Shown here in pieces: positions 37,149 to 45,319 of a stretch of 64,000 nt of DNA (its first letter is position 1; every line of letters begins with the position of its first letter). The translations under genes and the position numbers were made by a program. Location of the stretch: the NCBI RefSeq assembly GCF_017875235.1, contig NZ_JAGGMI010000002.1, positions 601,655 through 665,654 on the forward strand, read 5' to 3'. Under the pieces are notes generated by a model, which was not told the origin of the DNA, did no database searches, and was given only the letters and a program-made list of their open reading frames with translations. This stretch comes from Asticcacaulis solisilvae. Lineage in GTDB: Bacteria; Pseudomonadota; Alphaproteobacteria; Caulobacterales; Caulobacteraceae.

Positions 37149-37802
37149 ATGTACGCCGCAACCTCACCCGAAGCCGCGCCACTCGCCGCCGCCGACACGC
37201 CTGTGTCCGCGCAAGCGGTGGCCGGGGATTCGACGGTGCCCTTTGCTGAAACCGAGCCCCACGGCGTTCCGTCGGATCATACGACCGAGCATACCGAACA
37301 TGGCGCCGAGCACGGGTCGGGCGGTCTGCCCCAGCTGGATACCCAGCACTGGGGCGGACAGATCGTCTGGCTGTTGATCGTATTCCTGGTGCTTTACGTC
37401 ATGGTTGGCCGCGTCTTCGCGCCCCGCCTGCGTAAGGTCATCGATACGCGCGGCGCCACGATCGCCGAGGACCTGGCCAATGCCCGCGCCAACCGCGACG
37501 AGGCCGAGGCCCAGGCCCGGGAAGCCGCGGCGGAAACCGCCACGGCGCAGGCCCTGTCCAAGAAGATGGCGGCGGAAGCCATTGCCAAGTCGAACGCGGA
37601 AATCGCGGCGGCCCAGGCTGCGGAAGACGTCAAGCTGAACGCCCGTCTGTCGGAAGCCGAGACCCGCATCAAGGCCGCCCGCGACGAAGCCATGAGCCAC
37701 GTCCGCGACATCGCTTCGGAAACGGCCTCGGCGCTCGTGCAGAAGCTGACCGGCAAGGCGGCGACGCAGGCAGCCCTGCGCTCCGCCCAGCAGAAGGTAT
37801 AA
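37149..37802 (+). CDS. atpG: ATP synthase F0 subunit b'
   Basis: The first of two different b-type stator subunits, as in alphaproteobacteria and chloroplasts. The 217-residue protein has an unusually long Ala/His/Glu-rich N-terminal extension (about 75 residues), a single membrane helix (IVWLLIVFLVLYVMV) and a long helical Ala/Glu/Lys stalk. The b' identity rests on its position before atpF; naming of b' varies between genomes. Confidence 0.88.
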   Translation: MYAATSPEAAPLAAADTPVSAQAVAGDSTVPFAETEPHGVPSDHTTEHTEHGAEHGSGGLPQLDTQHWGGQIVWLLIVFLVLYVMVGRVFAPRLRKVIDTRGATIAEDLANARANRDEAEAQAREAAAETATAQALSKKMAAEAIAKSNAEIAAAQAAEDVKLNARLSEAETRIKAARDEAMSHVRDIASETASALVQKLTGKAATQAALRSAQQKV

Positions 37803-37806
37803 GATC

Positions 37807-38298
37807 ATGTTCAATTTCGCCGATCCCGAATTCTGGGTCCGCGTTGGCCTGCTGATCTTCTTCCTGATCCTGGTCATTGCCGGCGTTCCGGGCGCCATCT
37901 GGAAAAGCCTTGGCGATACCGGCAAGGCCGTCCGCGCCGAACTGGATGAAGCCGTGCGCATCCGCCAGGAAGCGACCGACCTCCTCAACAGCATCAAGGC
38001 CCAGCGCCAGGAAGCTGAACTGAAGGCCAAGGAGATCATAGCCCTGGCCGAAGAGCAGGCGCAACGCCTGACCGAGGAAGCCCGCGTCAAGCTGGCCGAG
38101 ACGATCAAGCGCCGCGAGGAGCAGGCCGAACGCAAGATCGCCCAGGCCGAGGCGCGCGCCGCCGCAGACGTCAAGGCCGCCGCCGCCGAACTGGCTACGC
38201 AACTGGCCGAGACCATCCTGACCGAACGTACGGCCGGCCTCGGTGCCGACCCTGCGGTCGATAAGGCAATCGGCCAGCTTGAAGGCCGCTTCTCTTAA
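37807..38298 (+). CDS. atpF: ATP synthase F0 subunit b
   Basis: The second stator subunit, 163 residues: one N-terminal membrane helix (VGLLIFFLILVIAGVPG) and a charged coiled stalk with IRQEATDLLNSI and AEEQAQRLTEEA. It starts four bases after the b' stop. It is the last gene of the F0 operon; a terminator follows 21 bases later. Confidence 0.96.
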   Translation: MFNFADPEFWVRVGLLIFFLILVIAGVPGAIWKSLGDTGKAVRAELDEAVRIRQEATDLLNSIKAQRQEAELKAKEIIALAEEQAQRLTEEARVKLAETIKRREEQAERKIAQAEARAAADVKAAAAELATQLAETILTERTAGLGADPAVDKAIGQLEGRFS

Positions 38299-38319
38299 GC
38301 GCTCTCTACTGAAAACGAC

Positions 38320-38352
38320 AAAGGCCCGGAGTTCGCTCCGGGCCTTTTCTTA
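38320..38352 (+). terminator. Terminator of the F0 operon
   Basis: The stem aaggcccggag/ctccgggcctt with a short loop is followed by TTTTCTT. Confidence 0.9.
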
Positions 38353-38376
38353 TGCGACGGGAAGCGTCGATATGGC

Positions 38377-38416
38377 TTCTGCCTCCCCAAATCCAATAAG
38401 ATTTGGGGAAGCAGAG
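38377..38416. repeat. Inverted repeat between two terminators downstream of atpF
   Basis: The arms CTTCTGCCTCCCCAAAT and ATTTGGGGAAGCAGAG (one-base slip) have a short AT-rich loop. It sits between the atpF terminator and another hairpin, so three strong stems follow each other in about 130 bases. Confidence 0.75.
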
Positions 38417-38418
38417 AA

Positions 38419-38452
38419 AAGCCCTCGCGACTTGGTCGCGAGGGCTTTCTAA
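38419..38452. terminator. Bidirectional terminator between atpF and the small membrane protein gene
   Basis: The stem AAAGCCCTCGCGAC/GTCGCGAGGGCTTT has a three-base loop, and A and T runs on its sides form part of the stem. It lies 24 bases from the end of the convergent gene on the minus strand and probably serves it. Confidence 0.8.
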
Positions 38453-38476
38453 ATTCTGGATCAGCCGAAGGCTTGT

Positions 38477-38836
38477 TTAACCGAAGGCCGGGCGGCGCGG
38501 CCTGAACATGCCGAACAGGCCCCGGCGGAAGCGGTACAGGAACCGGTCCTTGCGGCGCAGGAAATGGCGTTCGGTGCGCAGCATATTGAGCCACATCAGG
38601 GCAACGACCTTGGCGCCGGGCCGCAGCAGGGCGCGGACAGGCCCGAAGATTTTGGGATAGCGGCGACGCATCTGGATAAAGCTGCGCTTGGCCCAGGTCG
38701 AGTTGCGCAGGACGAGGATGAGGCCACCAATAAAGAACGGCACACCCAACGGGCCCGGCAGCGGCGCGATCAAGACGCCGAATGCCATGAGCACGAAGCC
38801 CAGCAGCATCATAGACATCTTGATGAACAGTTTCAT
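38477..38836 (-). CDS. Small membrane protein, unknown function
   Basis: A 119-residue protein starting MKLFIKMSM, with two adjacent hydrophobic segments (about 7-25 and 29-45) joined by PLPGPLGVP, then a strongly basic C-terminal half with many Arg residues. The PGP turn between helices recalls the PGPGW family of small membrane proteins, but the match is loose. An in-frame start 15 codons upstream is less likely. It lies between the F0 and gcv operons. Confidence 0.7.
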   Translation of the reverse strand: MKLFIKMSMMLLGFVLMAFGVLIAPLPGPLGVPFFIGGLILVLRNSTWAKRSFIQMRRRYPKIFGPVRALLRPGAKVVALMWLNMLRTERHFLRRKDRFLYRFRRGLFGMFRPRRPAFG

Positions 38837-38914
38837 CGCTTGGCGTTCCCGTGTGATGTTCCCGATATAGGGACACCACACGGAGAATACTAGCAGGACA
38901 AGGTTACAAATTCG

Positions 38915-40480
38915 TCAGCTATGAGTAAGTTTTGGCTGACGCGCCGCGCGGGTCTCGTCCAGACGCTTGGCAGGGGCCAGATAGGGCGCACCCTTGAAGC
39001 GGCTGACATCGCCGTCAAGCGCCGCTTCAGCCAGGGCACGAAGCACAGCGACGAAACGATCGAGCTCGGCCTTCGATTCGGTTTCGGTCGGCTCGATCAG
39101 CATGGCGCCATGGACGACCAGCGGGAAGTACATGGTCATCGGGTGGAAGCCCTCGTCGATCATCGCCTTGGCGAAGTCGAGCGTGGTCACGCCGGTGCCT
39201 TCCAGCCAGCTGTCATCGAACAGCGCTTCGTGCATGCACGGGCCGTCCGGGAACGGCACGCTCATGACATCACCCAAAGCTACCTTGATGTAGTTGGCGT
39301 TCAGCACAGCATCCTCGGCGACCTGCTTGAGGCCATCCGAACCGTGGCTCAGCATATAGGTCAGGGCGCGGATATACATGCCCATCTGGCCGTGGAAGGC
39401 GCACATGCGGCCGAAATTGGCCTTCGAGGCATCTTCGCCGTGTTCTTCTAGGGTAAAGCCTTGACCTGAAGACACGACCCAGGGACGCGGCGCGAAGGCC
39501 GCCAGGGCCTCCGACAGCACCACCGGGCCTGCGCCCGGCCCGCCGCCGCCGTGCGGCGTCGAGAAGGTCTTGTGCAGGTTGATGTGCATGGCATCGACGC
39601 CCAGGTCGCCCGGGCGAACGCGGCCGACAATGGCGTTGAAGTTGGCGCCGTCGCAGTAGAAGTAACCGCCGGCGGCGTGGATCAGCTCGGCGATCGTGAC
39701 GATGTCGCGCTCGAACAGGCCGCAGGTGTTCGGGTTGGTCAGCATGATGGCCGCCAGTTGATCGCCGGTGGCGGCGATCTTCGCCTTCAGGTCCTCGAGG
39801 TCGACGCGGCCATCATTAGTCTGGCCGATCTCGCGGACCGTATAGCCTACAAAGGCTGCGGTGGCCGGGTTGGTGCCGTGGGCCGACGACGGCACCAGAA
39901 CGGTGCGACGTTGCCCTTGCCCCTTTGCCTCGTGCGCGGCCTTGATGGCCAGCAGGCCGCACAGTTCGCCATTAGCGCCGGCCTTCGGCGTCAGCGCCAC
40001 AGCCGGCATGCCCGTCAGCGTCTTCAGCCAGTGCGCCAGGCTGTCCATGAGTGCCAGCGCGCCCTGGACGGTCGAGACCGGCTGCAGCGGGTGGATGTCG
40101 CCCAGGCCGGAGACGCGCGCCATCTTCTCGTTCAGGCGCGGATTGTGCTTCATGGTGCACGACCCCAGCGGGTAGAGCGCCAGGTCGATGGCGTGGTTCT
40201 TCTGGCTCAGGCGGACATAGTGGCGCACGGCCTCGGGCTCGGTCAGGCCCGGCAGGTTGAGCGTGTCACCGCGCACCAGATCACCCAGATCCGACGTATC
40301 GATCGCGACATCGGCGAAGTCGACGCCGGTGCGGTGATAGTCATCCCATTCGAAGATCAGCTTTTCCGACTGGAGCAGGCCGCGGCCGCCCAACAGGGTC
40401 TTGAACGAGGTGTGTTCGATGTCGAAGTCCGGCGCGCTGGGTCGGCCGACAGTATTCATTTTCGGCGTATCGGCCATCAC
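38915..40480 (-). CDS. gcvPB: Glycine dehydrogenase (decarboxylating) subunit 2
   Basis: The C-terminal half of the split P-protein, which decarboxylates glycine using PLP and passes the aminomethyl group to lipoylated GcvH. The 521-residue protein has the PLP-lysine segment [18 protein letters not shown] near residue 300, plus [11 protein letters not shown] and [12 protein letters not shown]. It overlaps gcvPA by four bases (ATGA) and is the last gene of the operon. Confidence 0.97.
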   Translation of the reverse strand: MMADTPKMNTVGRPSAPDFDIEHTSFKTLLGGRGLLQSEKLIFEWDDYHRTGVDFADVAIDTSDLGDLVRGDTLNLPGLTEPEAVRHYVRLSQKNHAIDLALYPLGSCTMKHNPRLNEKMARVSGLGDIHPLQPVSTVQGALALMDSLAHWLKTLTGMPAVALTPKAGANGELCGLLAIKAAHEAKGQGQRRTVLVPSSAHGTNPATAAFVGYTVREIGQTNDGRVDLEDLKAKIAATGDQLAAIMLTNPNTCGLFERDIVTIAELIHAAGGYFYCDGANFNAIVGRVRPGDLGVDAMHINLHKTFSTPHGGGGPGAGPVVLSEALAAFAPRPWVVSSGQGFTLEEHGEDASKANFGRMCAFHGQMGMYIRALTYMLSHGSDGLKQVAEDAVLNANYIKVALGDVMSVPFPDGPCMHEALFDDSWLEGTGVTTLDFAKAMIDEGFHPMTMYFPLVVHGAMLIEPTETESKAELDRFVAVLRALAEAALDGDVSRFKGAPYLAPAKRLDETRAARQPKLTHS

Positions 40481-41814
40481 AGCACCTCCTTAAGGCCAGC
40501 AACAAGCGCCGACATATCCGCGTCCGTCACCGTTTCAGTGGCGGCAATGATCAGATGATTGGCAAGTGCGGGATCGGCGTCGAGGCGCGATACCGGCACA
40601 CCGCCGAGAATGCCCTTGGCGGCAAGGGCCTCGACGACTTCGGCGGCGGGCTTGGGCAGCTTCACCGTGAACTCGTTGAAGAAGCGCGGCGTGACGACCT
40701 CAATGCCGGCAGCAACCAACTGGTCTTTCAGGGCATGCGCCTTGGCGTAATTGATCTTTGCCACGCGCTTCAGGCCTTCCTGCCCCAGCAGGCTCATATG
40801 GATCGAGAAAGCGAGCGCGCACAGGCCGGAATTGGTGCAGATGTTCGACGTCGCCTTGTCGCGGCGAATATGCTGTTCGCGCGTCGACAGGGTCAGCACG
40901 AAGCCGCGTTCGCCATCAGCATCGACCGTCTCACCGCACAGGCGCCCCGGCATGTTGCGCAGGTACTTTTCCTTGGCGGCAAAAAGACCGACATAGGGGC
41001 CGCCGAACGACAAAGGCACGCCGATCGACTGGCCTTCGACGGCGACGATATCGGCGCCCATCTCGCCGGGCGACTTCAGCAGGCCCAGCGACATCACTTC
41101 GGTAACGACGACGATGAGCAAGGCACCGGCGGCCTGGGCGGCTTCGGCGATCTTCGTCAGGTCGGTCGCGGTACCGAACACGTTCGGCGTCTGGACGACG
41201 ACGCAGGCGGTGCCGGCATCGATATGGCTCAACACCTCGGCTTCACCGTCGACGACCATCGGGCAGGCTTCGGTCTCAATCCCGACCGCATGGGCCAGGG
41301 TCTCGATCGTTTCGCGGTAATGCGGGTGCAGGCCACCCGACAGGACCGCCTTGTTGCGCTTGGTGATGCGTTGCGCCATCAGCACGCCCTCGCCTGCCGC
41401 CGTCGAGCCATCGTAGAGCGAGGCATTGGCGACCGGCATGCCCGTCAGACGGGCGACCTGGGTCTGGAACTCGAACAGGACCTGGAGCGTGCCCTGCGCG
41501 ATTTCCGGCTGGTACGGCGTATAGCTGGTCAGGAATTCCGAGCGCTGGATGATGTGGTCAACCGTCGCCGGGATGTGATGGCGATAGGCGCCGGCGCCGA
41601 CAAAGAAAGGCGCCTTGGCAGGGCTCAGGTTCTGAGCGGCAAAGGCGTTCAGTTGCGCCTCGACCTCCAGTTCACCGGCGAATGTCGGCAGGTCGACCGT
41701 GCCGCTGCGGCGGGCGGATTGCGGGACGTCGACGAACAGGTCGTCGACGGATTTGACACCGATCGTGTCGAGCATCGAAGCCCGGTCGGCCTCGCTCAGC
41801 GGCAGGTAACGCAT
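40477..41814 (-). CDS. gcvPA: Glycine dehydrogenase (decarboxylating) subunit 1
   Basis: The N-terminal half of the split P-protein, 445 residues, partner of GcvPB. Conserved segments include [36 protein letters not shown] and [17 protein letters not shown]. The two-subunit form is less common in alphaproteobacteria, many of which have a single GcvP chain. It starts nine bases after gcvH. Confidence 0.97.
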   Translation of the reverse strand: MRYLPLSEADRASMLDTIGVKSVDDLFVDVPQSARRSGTVDLPTFAGELEVEAQLNAFAAQNLSPAKAPFFVGAGAYRHHIPATVDHIIQRSEFLTSYTPYQPEIAQGTLQVLFEFQTQVARLTGMPVANASLYDGSTAAGEGVLMAQRITKRNKAVLSGGLHPHYRETIETLAHAVGIETEACPMVVDGEAEVLSHIDAGTACVVVQTPNVFGTATDLTKIAEAAQAAGALLIVVVTEVMSLGLLKSPGEMGADIVAVEGQSIGVPLSFGGPYVGLFAAKEKYLRNMPGRLCGETVDADGERGFVLTLSTREQHIRRDKATSNICTNSGLCALAFSIHMSLLGQEGLKRVAKINYAKAHALKDQLVAAGIEVVTPRFFNEFTVKLPKPAAEVVEALAAKGILGGVPVSRLDADPALANHLIIAATETVTDADMSALVAGLKEVL

Positions 41815-41823
41815 GGATATTCC

Positions 41824-42189
41824 TTACAGGGTGTCGAGATAGGCTTCGTAGGCGTCACGGTCCATCAGCTCATCCAGCTCGGCAGGATTGGAGAGCTTAA
41901 CCTTGGCGATCCAGCCGGCGCTTTCGGGCGCGGCATTGACCGTGTCGGGGCTGTTCGGCAGGTCGTCATTGGCAGCGACGACTTCGCCGGACACCGGCGC
42001 GTAGACATCCGACGCGGCCTTGACGCTTTCGACGACGGCGAAGCTGTCGCCCTTGGTCAGGCTTTTGCCGACTTCGGGGATTTCAACGAAAACGACGTCG
42101 CCCAGGGCATTGGCGGCGTAGGCGGTGATGCCGACGAGAGCCGTATCTCCGGTGACTTCGACCCATTCGTGGTCCTTGGTGAACTTCAT
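41824..42189 (-). CDS. gcvH: Glycine cleavage system H protein
   Basis: A 121-residue lipoyl carrier protein shuttling the aminomethyl group between P, T and L proteins. The lipoylated lysine is Lys57 in [10 protein letters not shown]. The protein begins with the usual KFTKDHEWV. It lies 15 bases after gcvT in the operon. Confidence 0.98.
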   Translation of the reverse strand: MKFTKDHEWVEVTGDTALVGITAYAANALGDVVFVEIPEVGKSLTKGDSFAVVESVKAASDVYAPVSGEVVAANDDLPNSPDTVNAAPESAGWIAKVKLSNPAELDELMDRDAYEAYLDTL

Positions 42190-42204
42190 GAGGCGCGCTC
42201 CTGA

Positions 42205-43326
42205 TCAAGCTTTGGGTTTGCGGTGATAGCCATTCGCGACGAACGGCAGAGATACGATTTCAGCGGGGTACGGCTTGCCACGCACCTCGACATCGAGCTG
42301 GGTGCCGATGGCGGCTTCGGCTGGCGGGACGTAGCCCATGGCGATGGAATAGCCGAGCGACGGCGACGGCCCGCCCGAGGTGACGACGCCCAGCACACCA
42401 CCGTCCTTGGCGACGATCTTGGCGCCTTCGCGGGCCGGAGGGCCGGACAGGATCTTCAGCGCCACGCGGACGCGGTCGAGCTTGCCGTCGAGTTGGTCCT
42501 TCAGGCGATCGAAACCTTTGATGTCGCCGCGGGCAACACGCGACTTCGACATGGCGAAACCGAGATTGGCTTCAGCCAGCGTGTAGCTGGCGTCCATCTC
42601 GTGGCCGTAGAGCGGCATGCCGGCTTCCATGCGTAAGGAATCGCGCGCGCCAAGGCCGATTGGCTTGACGCTTGGGTGGGTCAGAAGCTGGTCCCAGAGC
42701 TCGCCAACGCGCGCCGCCGGGAAGCTGATTTCGAAGCCGTCCTCGCCAGTGTAGCCCGAGCGCGAGACGAAGGCCGTCTCACCCAACAGCTCAAAGGTTC
42801 CGCATTCCATGAAATAAAGATCGCACGCCGCTGGGCAGAAGGCCTGCATGACGTCCTTGGCTTTCGGCCCCTGCAGCGCCAGCAGCGCGCGATCGGCCAG
42901 CACATCGAAATTGGTATCCGGCTTGAGGTTGCCGGCAATAATGGCAAAGTCCTGATCTTTGCAGGCGGCATTGACGACCAGAAAGAAACCGTCATCTTCC
43001 GGCCGCGACACCATCCAATCGTCGAGAATTCCGGAATTATCATCCAGCAGCAGCGAATATTTCTGCTTTCCTGGATTTAACACGGCGAAGTCAGTTGGCG
43101 TCAGCGCTTCGAGCGTGGCAATCGCCCCTGCCCCGGTCAGCCGTGCCTGGCCCATGTGCGACACGTCGAACAGACCACAGCTTTCGCGCGTCCATTTGTG
43201 CTCCCCTAGCACGCCTTCGTACTGGACCGGCATATTGTAGCCGGCAAACGGCACCACGCGTGCGCCCAAGGCGACATGGCGGTCATAGAGCGGCGTAAAT
43301 TTTAGAGTGTCTTGGGTATCAGGCAT
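42205..43326 (-). CDS. gcvT: Glycine cleavage system T protein (aminomethyltransferase)
   Basis: A 373-residue tetrahydrofolate-dependent aminomethyltransferase. Motifs are the N-terminal FAGYNMPVQYEGV, the active-site region DVSHMGQ, RSGYTGEDGFEI and LRMEAGMPLYGHEM. It is the first gene of the operon, directly downstream of a tandem glycine riboswitch. Its ATG is immediately preceded by CCCCC and has no Shine-Dalgarno sequence. An overlapping leader frame whose stop overlaps this start could couple translation. Confidence 0.97.
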   Translation of the reverse strand: MPDTQDTLKFTPLYDRHVALGARVVPFAGYNMPVQYEGVLGEHKWTRESCGLFDVSHMGQARLTGAGAIATLEALTPTDFAVLNPGKQKYSLLLDDNSGILDDWMVSRPEDDGFFLVVNAACKDQDFAIIAGNLKPDTNFDVLADRALLALQGPKAKDVMQAFCPAACDLYFMECGTFELLGETAFVSRSGYTGEDGFEISFPAARVGELWDQLLTHPSVKPIGLGARDSLRMEAGMPLYGHEMDASYTLAEANLGFAMSKSRVARGDIKGFDRLKDQLDGKLDRVRVALKILSGPPAREGAKIVAKDGGVLGVVTSGGPSPSLGYSIAMGYVPPAEAAIGTQLDVEVRGKPYPAEIVSLPFVANGYHRKPKA

Positions 43327-43359
43327 GGGGGCTCGCAGATCGACTGAACATCATCTGCC
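43327..43359 (-). promoter_or_regulatory. Expression platform hairpin and possible leader peptide at gcvT
   Basis: On the minus strand, CCCC at the base and GCAGAT/ATCTGC form a bulged stem ending directly at the gcvT ATG, with no T-run, so control is more likely translational than by termination. The same bases encode an 11-codon frame (MMFSRSASPHA) with GGGGG just upstream. Its TGA overlaps the second and third gcvT codons. Confidence 0.45.
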
Positions 43360-43360
43360 C

Positions 43361-43540
43361 CCGCTGTCCTTTTAGCCTGAGAGATTTCGGCTTGTTTTGC
43401 AACAGCCTTTGCTCCGTCGGCGGATGGCAAGCCATCACTTTCCAGCGTTCTGGTGTCTCTGCGCGGTCCTTTGTGCCTGAGCGTTTCCGGGGCGGTTGCG
43501 CCTTCGGCGGCGTGACAAAACGAGTCACGCTCTCTCCCGC
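43361..43540 (-). promoter_or_regulatory. Tandem glycine riboswitch
   Basis: On the minus strand, two aptamers lie in series. Aptamer 1 (43540-43461) contains GCCGCCGAAGGCGCAA and CGCTCAGGCACAAAGGACCG. Aptamer 2 (about 43459-43361) contains CCGCCGACGGAGCAAAGGC and CTCTCAGGCTAAAAGGACAG. These are the conserved glycine-binding cores (CCGAAGG... and CUCAGGC-AAAGGAC). Glycine is expected to turn on the cleavage operon just downstream, as in other bacteria. Confidence 0.95.
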
Positions 43541-43577
43541 GAGAGTTCGGACCTTGTGCTCTGCGGCAGGTTAAGAG

Positions 43578-44036
43578 TCAAGCGGCCTTGCGTGAAACAA
43601 GGCCTTTCAACCACAATGCGCCTACGATCACAAAGCCGATTGGGATAGCGGCAATCCCGATTACTATGACAAGCGGCAACAGGAGCGAGCTGCGCAGATG
43701 ATCCCAGACTGTGTTCTTGTGATAGGACCAGGCCCCCTCGGGCCAAGCCCCGGCTATGGCTGTTTGCTTCAACTGACCAACCGTGACGTCCTGCAACGTC
43801 CAGTATTCCTTGCAAAATAAGATGTTGTGAGGAATCGACCCCTTGCCCCAAGGCATCGCCACCCCGAATTCGCGCATCAACCCGACAAGTTCATCGTCAA
43901 GGCCTTCAGGATCAAATTCGAGATCGGCATAGATAAAGGCAGCATCACCCTTGGCCTTAAAGCGCGCAGCGAATTCCGGCGCTTCCTCAAACTCGGCGAT
44001 CAGCGCATAGAGCCGGTCTTCGAAAGCCTCAGCCAT
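43578..44036 (-). CDS. Small membrane-anchored protein, unknown function
   Basis: A 152-residue protein with an acidic soluble N-terminal part (about 1-105; EDRLYALIAEFEE, LEFDPEGLDDELVG) and one C-terminal membrane segment (LLLPLVIVIGIAAIPIGFVI). The overall look is loosely like acyl-carrier-related DUF1493 proteins, but no carrier serine motif is evident, so I leave it unassigned. It overlaps the upstream NYN gene by eight bases, so the two are probably co-expressed. It ends just before the glycine riboswitch. Confidence 0.75.
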   Translation of the reverse strand: MAEAFEDRLYALIAEFEEAPEFAARFKAKGDAAFIYADLEFDPEGLDDELVGLMREFGVAMPWGKGSIPHNILFCKEYWTLQDVTVGQLKQTAIAGAWPEGAWSYHKNTVWDHLRSSLLLPLVIVIGIAAIPIGFVIVGALWLKGLVSRKAA

Positions 44037-44778
44037 TATTGACGATAAGACGCAGGTGGGCCTTTTGCCTGACCTGTGGCGGATCGTACTGCTCCGGCCG
44101 GCTGATGATATCGGGTTTCTGCAGCAGGCGCTTGCGCACCTTGGTCATCTCCGGCAGCAGCGACGCTTCGAGATGGTGCGTCTCGATCTCGATGCATTCG
44201 TCGGCCATGCGTTCGATATGGCGGTTGTGATAGCGGCCGGGCGGCGTCACCAGGACCAGCTTCTTCTTCGGGAAGCGTTCCTTGAGGTAGCGCGCTGTCG
44301 CGGCATGGTCGCCGTCGGCGGTGACCAGATAGCAGACGTCGAACAGGTCATCCTCGGCATCGGCGGCAATCGACAGGGCCAGGTTCACATCGCCCTGCTT
44401 CTCGACCGAAAGCTGCCATTTGTGGCCGCACGAATTGCAGCCATCCGTGGCGTGGACGAAATGCCCCATGCGGCAGATGACGCCCTGCGACTTCAGCGCC
44501 TTCATATAGTCTTCGTGGCGCTTGATCTTGCTCTTGGACTGCGGGCGGATGGCCGAGCACCAGACAACGCGCTTGACGGCCTCGGATTTCGGCGCAATGG
44601 CCCGGCCAAGCGCTTTAAGATTCAGCCATTTCAGGTATGGGCGCTTATAGGCGTCGACGGCGTGATAGAGGTTGAAGCCATCGATGTAGAAGGCGGCACG
44701 CTTGCGGAACAACGGGAAAGACCAGCCGCCCGATTTCGGCGGCGTCTTACCGGTTCCCTTGCCTTCACGCCCCGCCAT
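44029..44778 (-). CDS. NYN/PIN-like domain protein (LabA/DUF88 type) with a zinc-knuckle-like insert
   Basis: A 249-residue protein whose core matches NYN nucleases: AFYIDGFNLYHAV (Asp33, Asn36), KQGDVNLALS (Asp130) and LVTADGDHAA (Asp155, Asp157), the acidic residues expected to bind metal. An insert with CNSCGH (114-119) may bind zinc. The family cleaves RNA or acts in RNA processing; the target is unknown here. It begins an overlapping two-gene unit with the membrane-anchored protein downstream. Confidence 0.85.
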   Translation of the reverse strand: MAGREGKGTGKTPPKSGGWSFPLFRKRAAFYIDGFNLYHAVDAYKRPYLKWLNLKALGRAIAPKSEAVKRVVWCSAIRPQSKSKIKRHEDYMKALKSQGVICRMGHFVHATDGCNSCGHKWQLSVEKQGDVNLALSIAADAEDDLFDVCYLVTADGDHAATARYLKERFPKKKLVLVTPPGRYHNRHIERMADECIEIETHHLEASLLPEMTKVRKRLLQKPDIISRPEQYDPPQVRQKAHLRLIVNNG

Positions 44779-44932
44779 GACAACCTGCCCGTTAATCTTA
44801 CGGTAACAGTTAAACCCAACTTCACGGCTTTGTCAGCAGCTTTCGGAAACTAAGTCGATTTTCTGCGCCGGGCACCTTGAACCGGGCGGTTAAATGCCAA
44901 TGTCAAATTCATAAGCTATTGAAGGAGAAGCT

Positions 44933-45271
44933 ATGTCCGCCATCACATGCCCCGTCTGTCAGGGCGCGTTCCGCGAAGTTCTTCGCGAAGGAATCCTCAT
45001 CGACGTCTGCACCCAATGCAAGGGCGTATGGTTGGACCGCGGCGAACTGGAAAAGCTTCTCGGCCTGGCTCAGGGACACGCGCCGATGCCGTCGTCTGCG
45101 CCCCCGCAATATCAGGCGCCGCCGCAACAACATCATCAGCCGCAATATCAGCAACCCCAGTACCAGCGGCCTTATAAGTATGACGACGATGATGACGATC
45201 GTAGGAAGTACGGCGAGCACTACAAGAAGAAGAAAAAGGGCTTCGATTTAGGGGATATTTTCGACTTCTAA
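44933..45271 (+). CDS. Zinc-ribbon (zf-TFIIB, COG3809) protein with His/Gln/Pro-rich linker
   Basis: A 112-residue protein. The N-terminal TFIIB-type zinc ribbon has CPVC (6-9) and CTQCKGVWLDRGELEKL, the family signature. A Gln/Pro/His/Tyr-rich region, an Asp run and a Lys run follow, with a short amphipathic end (GFDLGDIFDF). The GAAGGAG site before the ATG is strong. Its function is unknown. It converges on argS across a small hairpin. Confidence 0.88.
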   Translation: MSAITCPVCQGAFREVLREGILIDVCTQCKGVWLDRGELEKLLGLAQGHAPMPSSAPPQYQAPPQQHHQPQYQQPQYQRPYKYDDDDDDRRKYGEHYKKKKKGFDLGDIFDF

Positions 45272-45277
45272 CCCCTA

Positions 45278-45302
45278 CTCCTCCCCATAAAATGGGGTGG
45301 AG
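45278..45302. terminator. Hairpin between the convergent zinc-ribbon gene and argS
   Basis: CTCCTCCCCAT and ATGGGGTGGAG flank a short AAA loop. It can serve both converging genes, though there is no long T-run. The ctccccat/atgggg motif also occurs in the inverted repeat near position 215. Confidence 0.5.
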
Positions 45303-45319
45303 CAGTAACTTACCATTCT

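Noticed and set aside
40555..42204. A 549-codon open frame on the plus strand across gcvPA and gcvH
   Set aside because: It lies opposite clear gcv genes, its translation is low-complexity (Arg/Gly/Asp/Val-rich) and no ribosome site is seen. It is a GC-driven shadow.
43319..43528. A 69-codon frame covering the glycine riboswitch
   Set aside because: Its bulk translates the conserved aptamer RNA. Only the last 11 codons, after a purine-rich stretch, are considered as a possible leader peptide.
44790..44815. TTAA elements between the NYN and zinc-ribbon genes as a CtrA site
   Set aside because: The spacing is about 14 bases, which does not fit TTAA-N7-TTAA.
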